DNA of 64,000 nucleotides from Gluconobacter thailandicus F149-1 = NBRC 100600. Lineage in GTDB: Bacteria; Pseudomonadota; Alphaproteobacteria; Acetobacterales; Acetobacteraceae. This document shows, in pieces, positions 1 through 7,100 of the stretch (position 1 is the stretch's first letter; each line of letters begins with the position of its first letter). Both the position numbers and the translations under genes were made by a program. Under the pieces are notes generated by a model. It saw nothing but the letters and a program-made list of their open reading frames with translations, had not been told where the DNA came from and did not search any database. The stretch covers positions 46,870 to 110,869 of the forward strand of contig NZ_BANH01000040.1 in the NCBI RefSeq assembly GCF_000964465.1. Reading direction: 5' to 3'.

Positions 1-98
1 GCCCGCATGCCATCTTCGGAGACCGGGCCTTTGCGGCTACCGTGTTCTTCGTAAAACCAGCTCACAGTCCGTCCTTGCTCGGGGAAAGTTGTCATCAT
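1..98 (-). CDS. GYF_2 (DUF4339) domain protein, N-terminal part only
   Basis: The gene runs off the left edge; only about 32 N-terminal residues are inside the window. They read MMTTFPEQGRTVSW then FYEEHGSRKGPVSEDGMRA. The pattern W-(F/Y)-Y-x(5-7)-KGPVSE-x-(E/G)-(L/M)-R is that of the GYF_2/DUF4339 domain, found at the N terminus of many RDD-family and other membrane proteins. Two adjacent ATG codons (98-96 and 95-93) could start it. It is divergent from the lysozyme-inhibitor-like gene, with about 85 bp between them. The function of the full protein cannot be told from this piece. Confidence 0.55.
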   Translation of the reverse strand, partial: MMTTFPEQGRTVSWFYEEHGSRKGPVSEDGMR

Positions 99-182
99 CC
101 TGAAAGGATGGGCGCCCAATCTGGCTGAAAGATGCGTCCCAGGCAATGGTAGAGACGTTATCCTCTCAGGGAGGATCAAGTG

Positions 183-587
183 ATGAAGAAATATTCAATC
201 GGTCTGCTGTCTTTTTTCTGTCTGGCAACGGATATGGCTATGGCTGCTTCGGCGAACAGCCTGCAGATCAAGCTGCTTTCAGGAACAAAGGTAGACCGCC
301 AGACGGCAGTCTATACTTGCAGTGCGAAGGACAGGAATGCGACAGACCTTCTTGCAGCACTTCCTGAAAATCGTGTGACCGTGCAGTACCTCAATGCGGG
401 TGACATTAGCCTGGCGGTTCTGCAGGTTGGTGGTCAGACACAGGTGTTTTCGAATGTCATAGCAGCCGATGGCGCAAAGTATGCGGCCGCTCAGTATATC
501 TGGTGGAGTAAAGGCGATGATGCGCTCTTTTCCAGTGCGACGGACGACAAGGCGCTTGTGACCTGCCGACCTGCTTCAAAAGGTTGA
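183..587 (+). CDS. MliC/C-type lysozyme inhibitor-like exported protein
   Basis: A 134-aa protein with a Sec signal peptide (MKKYSIGLLSFFCLATDMAMAA). The mature part has the MliC layout: YTC near residue 45, a V-x-V-x-Y strand (VTVQYLNAG), a hydrophobic strand, then YIWWSKGDDALF and a C-terminal Cys (VTC). MliC/PliC proteins block C-type lysozyme in the periplasm or on the outer membrane. No clear lipobox is seen, so it is probably soluble. AGGGAGG lies 8-9 nt before the ATG at 183; the GTG directly in front (180) is a worse fit. Confidence 0.6.
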   Translation: MKKYSIGLLSFFCLATDMAMAASANSLQIKLLSGTKVDRQTAVYTCSAKDRNATDLLAALPENRVTVQYLNAGDISLAVLQVGGQTQVFSNVIAADGAKYAAAQYIWWSKGDDALFSSATDDKALVTCRPASKG

Positions 588-665
588 TGCCGTATCGGAA
601 CCGTTCCAATTTTCCATCAGCCATGCATGATGGTTTCCGGCCCCGATCGGTAAGGAAAATACGTC

Positions 666-1721
666 ATGTCTGCTGTCTCCATGCAGGAGTTTCTGGAAAA
701 GCTGCCCAAGGCTGAACTTCATGTTCATCTGGAAGGGACTTTGGAGGCAGACCTGAAGATCAGGCTGGCGGAGCGTAACAACCACTCCTTGAAATCCAGT
801 ACTGCGGAAGACATTCGGCAGGGCTATGTTTATCATGACCTGCCATCTTTCCTTGCGCTCTACTATGAGGGTGTTGAGCTGCTACAGACAGAGCAGGATT
901 TTCATGATCTCTGTTACGCCTATCTGGCAAAAGTCGCGCAGCAGAACGTGCTCTATACCGAGATGTTCTTTGACCCGCAGCTTCATATCCGTCGTGGGCT
1001 GGATTTTGGGACCGTCATCCGGGGCTTCAATGCCGCGCAGGAGGAAGCTGAACGCGATTTCGGCATCCGCTCCAGCCTCATTATGTGTTTCATCCGGGAA
1101 ATGAGCGCAGAATCGGCTGAGGACACCTTCACTCAGGCGCTGCCCTATCTGGAGCAACCGGACCGTAGTCGCATCATTGGAGTGGGGCTGGACTCAGACG
1201 AGAAGGGCAACCCTCCTGCAAAGTTCGCGAAAACCTTCGCCCGTGCCAAAGCGATGGGACTTCATCTGACCATGCATTGTGATCTTGATCAGGAGAACAC
1301 GCATGAGCACATTCGGCAGGCTCTTCAGGACCTTGGGAGCGAACGGCTGGATCACGGGCTGAACGTGTTGGAAAAGCCTGACCTGATTGCAATGGCGCGC
1401 GACAGGGGCGTGACGTTTACACTCTGCCCATCTCCGAATGATGTGATCCGTCCCGGTCGGTCCCGTCAGGACATCCGCGATATGCTGGCGGCAGGTCTGA
1501 AAATCACCATCAACTCCGATGATCCTGGCTACATGCAGAGCGTGTATATGACGGAAAGTCTTGCCAAAGCGCAGAGCGCGGCGGATCTGACGCCGGAAGA
1601 GCTTGTTCAGATCAGCAGAAATGCCTTTGAGGCTGCCTGGATTTCTGATGCAGAGCGCGAGACCTATCTGGCGGCTCTTGAGGGTTTTGCGCAGACCTAC
1701 AGGATTGCAGTTCCGGTTTGA
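666..1721 (+). CDS. Adenosine/adenine deaminase family protein
   Basis: A 351-aa protein of the metal-dependent adenosine deaminase family. The N terminus carries the first metal motif in AELHVHLEGT (residues 16-25). ERLDHGLNVLE, FTLCPSPNDV and INSDDPGYM correspond to the family's HG, CPxSN and SxDDP motifs. The usual HAGE motif, with the zinc ligand His and the proton-donor Glu, is replaced near residue 203 by HCDLDQEN, so the acidic residue is displaced. Substrate (adenosine, adenine or an N6-substituted adenine) cannot be settled. A TAAGGAAA ribosome site precedes the ATG. It is a single gene closed by its own terminator; a nucleoside-hydrolase relative lies 1.2 kb downstream. Confidence 0.75.
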   Translation: MSAVSMQEFLEKLPKAELHVHLEGTLEADLKIRLAERNNHSLKSSTAEDIRQGYVYHDLPSFLALYYEGVELLQTEQDFHDLCYAYLAKVAQQNVLYTEMFFDPQLHIRRGLDFGTVIRGFNAAQEEAERDFGIRSSLIMCFIREMSAESAEDTFTQALPYLEQPDRSRIIGVGLDSDEKGNPPAKFAKTFARAKAMGLHLTMHCDLDQENTHEHIRQALQDLGSERLDHGLNVLEKPDLIAMARDRGVTFTLCPSPNDVIRPGRSRQDIRDMLAAGLKITINSDDPGYMQSVYMTESLAKAQSAADLTPEELVQISRNAFEAAWISDAERETYLAALEGFAQTYRIAVPV

Positions 1722-1731
1722 CGAAGACGTT

Positions 1732-1780
1732 AACCTTTCCTGCCGCTTCAAAAAAGGGGGGGGCAGGAAAGGTCTTTTTG
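1732..1780 (+). terminator. Rho-independent terminator after the deaminase gene
   Basis: Arms ACCTTTCCTGCC and GGCAGGAAAGGT form a 12-bp perfect stem around a purine-rich loop, followed by CTTTTTG. It starts about 10 bp after the stop codon. Confidence 0.8.
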
Positions 1781-1933
1781 AAAATAATTTCAGGAACAAA
1801 TTCATATTCTTAGAAATAAATCATGTTTTTTTGTGTCTGTATTATTTCTGTGTAAATATAATTCAGGTATATCCGTATTCTTTGGATACAAAACATAAAT
1901 TGATTATATTATTTCTGTGGCGATTATCTGCGC

Positions 1934-2860
1934 ATGGCTTTAATCGTCCCGGCTCTGCGTCGCCTCTCCCATTACATGCAATCTGCTGCGCTGTGGAGCG
2001 TGATCGGCATCCTGCGCGGTGTGGGTCCAGAGCGTGCGTCTAACGCCGGTGGTTGGCTGATGCGCAGGGTGGGGATGAAACTCCCTGCGACCCGGGTCGC
2101 TGATCAGAACCTGCAACGTGCTCTTCCGGAACTTGCGGCGGATGCGCGCCAACAGATTATTCGGGATGTCTGGACCAATCTTGGCAGAAACGTCACGGAA
2201 CTCCCGCATCTGGCATCGTTCACGCAGAGTGAGATTGGACCGGGTTGGGAGATTGAAGGGGAAGAACATATCGCCGCTCTTCAGGCACAAGGGAGGCAGG
2301 CTCTTTTCTTTTCCGGCCATTTGGGGAACTGGGAACTGATCCTGCCGATTGCGGCCAGTCTGGGTGTGCCGGTTGCCGGTTTTTATCGGGCTTCCTCCAA
2401 TCCGGCTGTTGAAGGCGCCACGCAGAAGATGCGTCAGAAAGCTTTGGGCTCAACCGGCACGATGTTCCCCAAAGGTCCCAAGGGGGCCCGGCAGGCTCTG
2501 ACCCATTTGCAGAATGGTGGATCACTGGGGTTTCTGGTGGATCAAAAGATGAATGACGGGCTTGCCATTCCATTTCTGGGGCGGGACGCCATGACGGCTC
2601 CAGCCGTGGCTCAACTGGCCTTGCGCTTCAACCTCCCCATTATTCCCGTGTATATCGTGCGTCTGGGGGCAGGGCGGTTCCGGATGGTATGTGAAGCGCC
2701 ATTACAGGCTGAGCGCACCGGCGATCGTCATGCGGATATCCGATCCATCTGCGTGGCCATGAATGAGACGCTGGAACGCTGGGTCCGTGAGCGACCCGGA
2801 GCGTGGCTTTGGCTGCACCGGCGCTGGCCGAAAGAGCCGGCAGCACTTCCGGTAATATGA
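1934..2860 (+). CDS. Lipid A biosynthesis lauroyl-type acyltransferase (LpxL/HtrB family)
   Basis: A 308-aa membrane-associated acyltransferase of the lysophospholipid acyltransferase superfamily. FFSGHLGNWELI (about residues 125-136) carries the family's H-x(4)-E catalytic pattern. DQKMNDGLAIPFLGR, APAVAQLALRF and IIPVYIVR follow, as in LpxL/LpxM. These enzymes add a secondary acyl chain to Kdo-lipid A at the inner membrane. The gene is monocistronic. The 150 bp upstream (1781-1933) is unusually AT-rich and presumably holds the promoter; no clear Shine-Dalgarno sequence is seen. It ends directly at a bidirectional terminator. Confidence 0.85.
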   Translation: MALIVPALRRLSHYMQSAALWSVIGILRGVGPERASNAGGWLMRRVGMKLPATRVADQNLQRALPELAADARQQIIRDVWTNLGRNVTELPHLASFTQSEIGPGWEIEGEEHIAALQAQGRQALFFSGHLGNWELILPIAASLGVPVAGFYRASSNPAVEGATQKMRQKALGSTGTMFPKGPKGARQALTHLQNGGSLGFLVDQKMNDGLAIPFLGRDAMTAPAVAQLALRFNLPIIPVYIVRLGAGRFRMVCEAPLQAERTGDRHADIRSICVAMNETLERWVRERPGAWLWLHRRWPKEPAALPVI

Positions 2861-2895
2861 AAAAAGCCCCGCTGCATGATGCAACGGGGCTTTGT
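2861..2895. terminator. Bidirectional terminator
   Basis: AAAGCCCCG (2863-2871) pairs with CGGGGCTTT (2885-2893), with a further TGCAT/ATGCA pairing inside. A-run and T-run flank it on both strands. It lies between the convergent acyltransferase and nucleoside-hydrolase genes. Confidence 0.85.
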
Positions 2896-2898
2896 CGT

Positions 2899-4077
2899 TC
2901 AGGGTAGAGGGCGACCGCTGACAGGAGCCTGCGGGCTGCCGATCAGATCAAGGATCTGCTTTTCAAGTTTGGGTACATTGACGCGTAGGACGACTTCGTT
3001 TTTTCGCTCGCCCAGACCCGGCTCATAACCCGGTGTCCAGGAGACAACGTCCCCATAGCCCGGACCGAACTGGTTGTTCACATCCACGAACAGGTCCTGC
3101 TTCTCCATGATGATGCTCGGGTCCAGCCAGACGGATGCTGCGATCTCATCCCAAAGCGGGAAGCCACTCAGATGCCACTTCATGACATGCCCGATGGGCG
3201 TACCGGTTGCTTCCAGCTTTTTCAGGAATTCCGGCGTGAGTTCCGTATCCGTTGAAGGGTCGGCCGGAACCATCACGATGTGCTTCCACGGCGCACGGAG
3301 GGCTGCACTTGCGCTTTCCGGGTCCAGACGGAAATTGAATTCACGGCGGGGACTGTTCAGAAACTCACGTGCAAACTGATGCGCCACCACGCCGGGCCGT
3401 GTCTGGCGCGGGTTCAGGCCACCGCCCATGTAAACCAGTTCTTTCGCGAGCCCGGCAAATTCCGGATCAAGCGTCTGCGCCAGTGCAATATTGGTCATCG
3501 GACCCGTTGCGATGATGCTGACCTGTCCTGGATACTGATGAACCATGCGGATCAGGAAATCAGCCGCACGCTCGTTTTCCGGCTTCTTGACCGGGTTGCC
3601 GTAAGGCAGATCGGGCACGACATCGGGGCCATGATAGTAGGGCAGGGGCTGCTCGGTCTTCTCGACCCATTTCTTCATCCAGACACCCTTCCAGATCAGC
3701 TTGCCATAAAGGGCTTCCCACCGATCTGTCAGCTTTTCGGAATTCAGGAACGGGTATGTCGCGCCGGGAACGACGGGGATATCGGCCCTGCCTGCCACTT
3801 CCACGCCACGAAGCGCATCATTCGTCGCTTCTTTCTGCCACACGTCTCCCGTGACAGTCGTGATGCCCAGCACGCGCACGTTGGGAGCCTTGATGATCAT
3901 CCACTGTGCGATGCTGAAACCGTCATCATCAAAAATGACGAGGCGAGGGTCAGCCTTGGCCTGCGTCGCCCCTGCCAGAAGGCTGCCAACTGTCAGGCTG
4001 AGAGCCAGGGTCTGGCAAAGCCGTTTATGGATCTTTGTGAAACGTTCCGTTTTACGGACGGTTGGGAAAAGAGGCAT
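2899..4077 (-). CDS. Exported nucleoside hydrolase-like protein (IU_nuc_hydro fold)
   Basis: A 392-aa protein starting at the ATG at 4077; this start places a signal peptide (LCQTLALSLTVGSLLAGATQAKA) near the N terminus, which a longer reading frame would bury. The body follows the inosine-uridine nucleoside hydrolase fold: VLGITTVTGDVWQ, IPVVPGA, VSIIATGPMTNIALA, YMGGG. The N-terminal calcium motif of the family (DTDPGxDD) is changed to FDDDGFSIAQ, so two of the usual Asp ligands are missing. It may hydrolyse nucleosides in the periplasm, or may bind rather than cleave. It stands alone, convergent with the acyltransferase. Confidence 0.7.
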   Translation of the reverse strand: MPLFPTVRKTERFTKIHKRLCQTLALSLTVGSLLAGATQAKADPRLVIFDDDGFSIAQWMIIKAPNVRVLGITTVTGDVWQKEATNDALRGVEVAGRADIPVVPGATYPFLNSEKLTDRWEALYGKLIWKGVWMKKWVEKTEQPLPYYHGPDVVPDLPYGNPVKKPENERAADFLIRMVHQYPGQVSIIATGPMTNIALAQTLDPEFAGLAKELVYMGGGLNPRQTRPGVVAHQFAREFLNSPRREFNFRLDPESASAALRAPWKHIVMVPADPSTDTELTPEFLKKLEATGTPIGHVMKWHLSGFPLWDEIAASVWLDPSIIMEKQDLFVDVNNQFGPGYGDVVSWTPGYEPGLGERKNEVVLRVNVPKLEKQILDLIGSPQAPVSGRPLP

Positions 4078-4217
4078 GGGAGACGGGGTCCATGGCTGTT
4101 GGCGGAGAAACGCGAAACCATACCTCAAAGGGATGGTTTGCACATCGTACATGCATCGCCCGCATCACTTTGGAACAACCGCGTCTATCAGGCTCCAGGT
4201 GGGTATGTCTGAACCGT

Positions 4218-5309
4218 TTAGGGAATAAGAGCGTCGATTTTATCGAGGAAGCTGCGAAGATCGTCTTCGGTACAGCCGACCTGAAATTCGTTCTTTTCCG
4301 GAGTGGGCCACTGGCAGCTTTTGGTCAGATAGACGTTTTGATGACCCATCAGATACCCAATGTTCAACTGGACGGAATTCCAGAAGCCAAGGCAGCCTAC
4401 AACCGTGCCGGGACTGGAAAAAAGCGTGCTGTGCATGCCTGATCCATGTTCTCCGATGACTGCCGCTGCCTCGGAAAAAATCTGGATCTGTTCTTCCAGA
4501 GAAAGCTTCTCGGGCTGGATAATCTCATAGCCGCGTTCTGCTGCCATGGTCTCAAAAGCAGCCCGGTTGGGAAATGCGCGATTGCTATGGGAGAAGTCTG
4601 ACCGTGACACCAGAATCTTGCGGGATTTCTTTTCAATACTGATGTTCGGTTTCAGGGAATTGTAAAAATCCCTGACAAAACTGTGGAAGGAAAATTCTTC
4701 CGTGTAGCAGTACGAGGGAAGAATGGCCTCTTTGCATAAAATGATGTCGGAGCCGGGATTATATCCGATGATATTGTCTCTCTTGACGCCGCACGCCAGA
4801 GCCAGAAAGCGGTAAATCCATTCGGGTGACGAATGCGGCAGAAGAATTTTCAGTTCCGAAAACTGCTCACCCTTCAGGGCTTTTACGACGCCAAACCGGG
4901 GCAGATAATCAATCAGCCAGTGTCCCCAGATATCAAAAGAAACACCATCGGCGACAATGACTGTTTCTTCGATGACGATCTTGTTTCTGGAAGACTGGGA
5001 AAAATAGTCGTCTTCGTGTGGGATGCTGCGCTGGTTGTCCTGCCCTGTGGCGCAGTCAAAGGCCAGATGCGTGTTGAGGGTTGTACTTCCCGGCCGGGTC
5101 ACAATGAGGTCTTTGACTGTGTAAAAACCAACGGGATTGAGGTCTTCGGCTGGTCTTTTCCAGTGATATTCGTAAACCCATCCCCGATGATCCGTCAGTT
5201 CCCAGATATTGAAAGGTCCAACGGATTTTTCAGCAGGTCTGCATTCCTGAAATTCCGAAATCCCGCAATCGGCAGTTTTCGTTCCTCGGGAAAGATCGGA
5301 AAATCTCAT
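4218..5309 (-). CDS. Glycosyltransferase family 61 (DUF563) protein
   Basis: A 363-aa cytoplasmic protein with no signal peptide or membrane segment. The C-terminal half has the DUF563/GT61 signature VIGEHGSGMHSTLFSSPGT (about residues 288-306). Upstream it has KILVSRSD and a segment matching the family's 'nRAF-N' region (SNRAFPNRAAF). Such proteins act in capsule, LPS or exopolysaccharide glycosylation. Its neighbours are unrelated, so donor and acceptor are unknown. Confidence 0.75.
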   Translation of the reverse strand: MRFSDLSRGTKTADCGISEFQECRPAEKSVGPFNIWELTDHRGWVYEYHWKRPAEDLNPVGFYTVKDLIVTRPGSTTLNTHLAFDCATGQDNQRSIPHEDDYFSQSSRNKIVIEETVIVADGVSFDIWGHWLIDYLPRFGVVKALKGEQFSELKILLPHSSPEWIYRFLALACGVKRDNIIGYNPGSDIILCKEAILPSYCYTEEFSFHSFVRDFYNSLKPNISIEKKSRKILVSRSDFSHSNRAFPNRAAFETMAAERGYEIIQPEKLSLEEQIQIFSEAAAVIGEHGSGMHSTLFSSPGTVVGCLGFWNSVQLNIGYLMGHQNVYLTKSCQWPTPEKNEFQVGCTEDDLRSFLDKIDALIP

Positions 5310-5392
5310 GACATCAGGACCTTTGGTTCTACTGTGCTGAGAACAATAGAAGCCTTTTTGTGCATGTTCCAGACGCTGGATTGATTTGAGGT

Positions 5393-5869
5393 TTAGAAAT
5401 CCAGTGGTGCGTTGTCTTTCACTTCCTTGATGACGAAAAACGTCCTTGCCTGACGAACACCAGGAAAGGCGATCAGCTTTTCTGCATGAAGACGGTTGAA
5501 ATCGGCCATGTCATCCACGCGGATCTTGAGAAGATAATCAAAATCGCCCGCTACCAGATGGCAGTCCAGAACCATGGGCATGTCTTTCACGGCGGCTTCC
5601 AGTTCTGCAAAACTTTCGGGCGTGGACCGATCCAGCACGACGCCAACCAGCGCAATCGTGCCCAGCCCGACCTTCACGGGGTCAATGTCTGCCCGGACGC
5701 CGCGAATATAGCCTTCCTGAAACAGTCGCTGCGTTCTGCGATGGCAGGTTGCGGCACTGACATTCACACGTTCCGCTAGCTCTGCGTTGGACATGCGTCC
5801 GTTGCCTTGCAGGAGCTGAAGAATCCGGCGGTCAATCGCGTCCAGATCTGGGGTGGAAGACTCTTTCAT
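5393..5869 (-). CDS. Lrp/AsnC-family regulator, probable AcdR of the adjacent acdS
   Basis: A 158-aa regulator: an N-terminal HTH (LDAIDRRILQLLQ, then AELAERVNVSAATCHRRTQRL) and a C-terminal RAM ligand-binding domain (CHLVAGDFDYLLKIRVDD). It is divergent from the ACC deaminase gene across a 143-bp AT-rich gap. In many proteobacteria acdS is controlled by a divergently encoded Lrp-type regulator (AcdR). The arrangement here is the same, so the role is inferred from context and family. Confidence 0.8.
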   Translation of the reverse strand: MKESSTPDLDAIDRRILQLLQGNGRMSNAELAERVNVSAATCHRRTQRLFQEGYIRGVRADIDPVKVGLGTIALVGVVLDRSTPESFAELEAAVKDMPMVLDCHLVAGDFDYLLKIRVDDMADFNRLHAEKLIAFPGVRQARTFFVIKEVKDNAPLDF

Positions 5870-5923
5870 ATTTATCCTGACAAATCATAATATCTTCAAC
5901 AATAATGACTAAAAACGAATATA

Positions 5924-5974
5924 TGGAATAAATTCCACCTTAAATTAGAAAGCACCTTCGGAAATAAATTTATT
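5924..5974. promoter_or_regulatory. Two palindromes in the acdR-acdS divergent promoter region
   Basis: TGGAATAAATTCCA (5924-5937; 6-bp arms around AA) and the perfect 12-bp palindrome AATAAATTTATT (5963-5974) sit about 40 bp apart, roughly four helical turns. AT-rich paired palindromes fit Lrp-type octamer binding. Which site serves which promoter is unknown. Confidence 0.4.
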
Positions 5975-6012
5975 ACCCATCATGGCCTGTCATTCTTTCA
6001 AGGGCGCAGACC

Positions 6013-7029
6013 ATGAAGCTGGAAAAATTCGAGCGTTATCCCCTGACATTCGGCAAGACTGCCATTGAGCATCTGTCGCGGCTGAGTGAAGCGCTGGGTG
6101 GTAAGGTGCAGATCTATGCCAAGCGTGAAGACTGTAATTCCGGCATGGCGATGGGTGGGAACAAACTTCGCAAGCTGGAATATATCGTCCCGGATATTCT
6201 GGCTTCTGGTGCGGATACGCTGGTCTCCATCGGCGGCGTGCAGTCCAATCATACCCGCATGGTCGCAGCGACAGCCGCCAAGCTGGGTATGAAATGTGTT
6301 GTCGTGCAGGAAAAATGGGTTCCGCATTATGACGCTGTTTATGACCGCGTCGGAAATATCCTCATGACGCGCCTCATGGGTGCTGAATCCCGCATTGTGG
6401 AAGACGGTTTTGACATCGGCATCCGCCAGAGCTGGGAAGACGCCATCCAATCCGTGAAGGATGCTGGTGGCAAGCCTTACGCCATTCCGGCCGGTGCGTC
6501 CGTTCATCAATATGGTGGCATCGGTTATGCCGCTTTTGCGGAAGAGGTTGCGGAGCAGGAAAAGGAACTCGGCTTCACGTTCGATTACATCATCGTCTGT
6601 GTGGTGACGGGTTCGACGCAGGCGGGAATGATCGTCGGGTTCGCAGCGCAGGATCGGGCCGATCGGGTCATTGGCATTGATGCTTCCGGCACGCCAGAGC
6701 AGACGCGCGAGCAGGTGCGGGAGATCGTGGACCGTACAGCAGAACTGGTGGAACTCGGGCGGACAGTGCGGGACGATGAGATCGTGATCCTCGAAGACTA
6801 TGCCTATCCCGCCTATGGCGTTCCCTCCGAAGAAACGAACGAAGCCATCCGGTTGGCTGCCCGCACAGAGGCCATGATGACGGACCCTGTCTATGAAGGG
6901 AAATCCATGCAGGGTCTGATTGATCTGACGAAGAAGGGATATTTCCCGGACGGGTCAAAGGTTCTGTACGTCCATCTGGGCGGCGCGCCAGCCTTGAATG
7001 GTTACAGCTATTATTACCGCAACGGCTGA
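6013..7029 (+). CDS. acdS: 1-aminocyclopropane-1-carboxylate (ACC) deaminase
   Basis: A 338-aa PLP enzyme, exactly the usual AcdS length, that converts ACC (the plant ethylene precursor) to 2-oxobutanoate and ammonia. All diagnostic residues sit at the canonical positions: PLP lysine 51 (GGNKLRK), Ser78/Asn79 (VQSNH), Tyr268, Tyr294, Glu295 and Leu322. Glu295 and Leu322 separate true ACC deaminase from D-cysteine desulfhydrase, which otherwise looks similar. It is a single gene divergent from an Lrp-type regulator and closed by a strong terminator. Ammonia from ACC would serve as a nitrogen source and lower ethylene in a plant or fruit host. Confidence 0.95.
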   Translation: MKLEKFERYPLTFGKTAIEHLSRLSEALGGKVQIYAKREDCNSGMAMGGNKLRKLEYIVPDILASGADTLVSIGGVQSNHTRMVAATAAKLGMKCVVVQEKWVPHYDAVYDRVGNILMTRLMGAESRIVEDGFDIGIRQSWEDAIQSVKDAGGKPYAIPAGASVHQYGGIGYAAFAEEVAEQEKELGFTFDYIIVCVVTGSTQAGMIVGFAAQDRADRVIGIDASGTPEQTREQVREIVDRTAELVELGRTVRDDEIVILEDYAYPAYGVPSEETNEAIRLAARTEAMMTDPVYEGKSMQGLIDLTKKGYFPDGSKVLYVHLGGAPALNGYSYYYRNG

Positions 7030-7040
7030 TGCAGCCATAA

Positions 7041-7080
7041 AAAAACGCCGCGTCCCGGTTCGGGCGCGGCGTTTCTGTTT
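7041..7080. terminator. Terminator between acdS and the aldehyde dehydrogenase operon
   Basis: AAACGCCGCG (7043-7052) pairs with CGCGGCGTTT (7065-7074) with a further CCCG/CGGG pair inside. A-run and T-rich tracts on the two sides make it usable from both directions. Confidence 0.85.
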
Positions 7081-7100
7081 CAAGGCGATAAAGCCGGGCT

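Noticed and set aside
6013..7029. D-cysteine desulfhydrase
   Set aside because: Glu295 and Leu322 are those of ACC deaminase; the desulfhydrase has other residues there.
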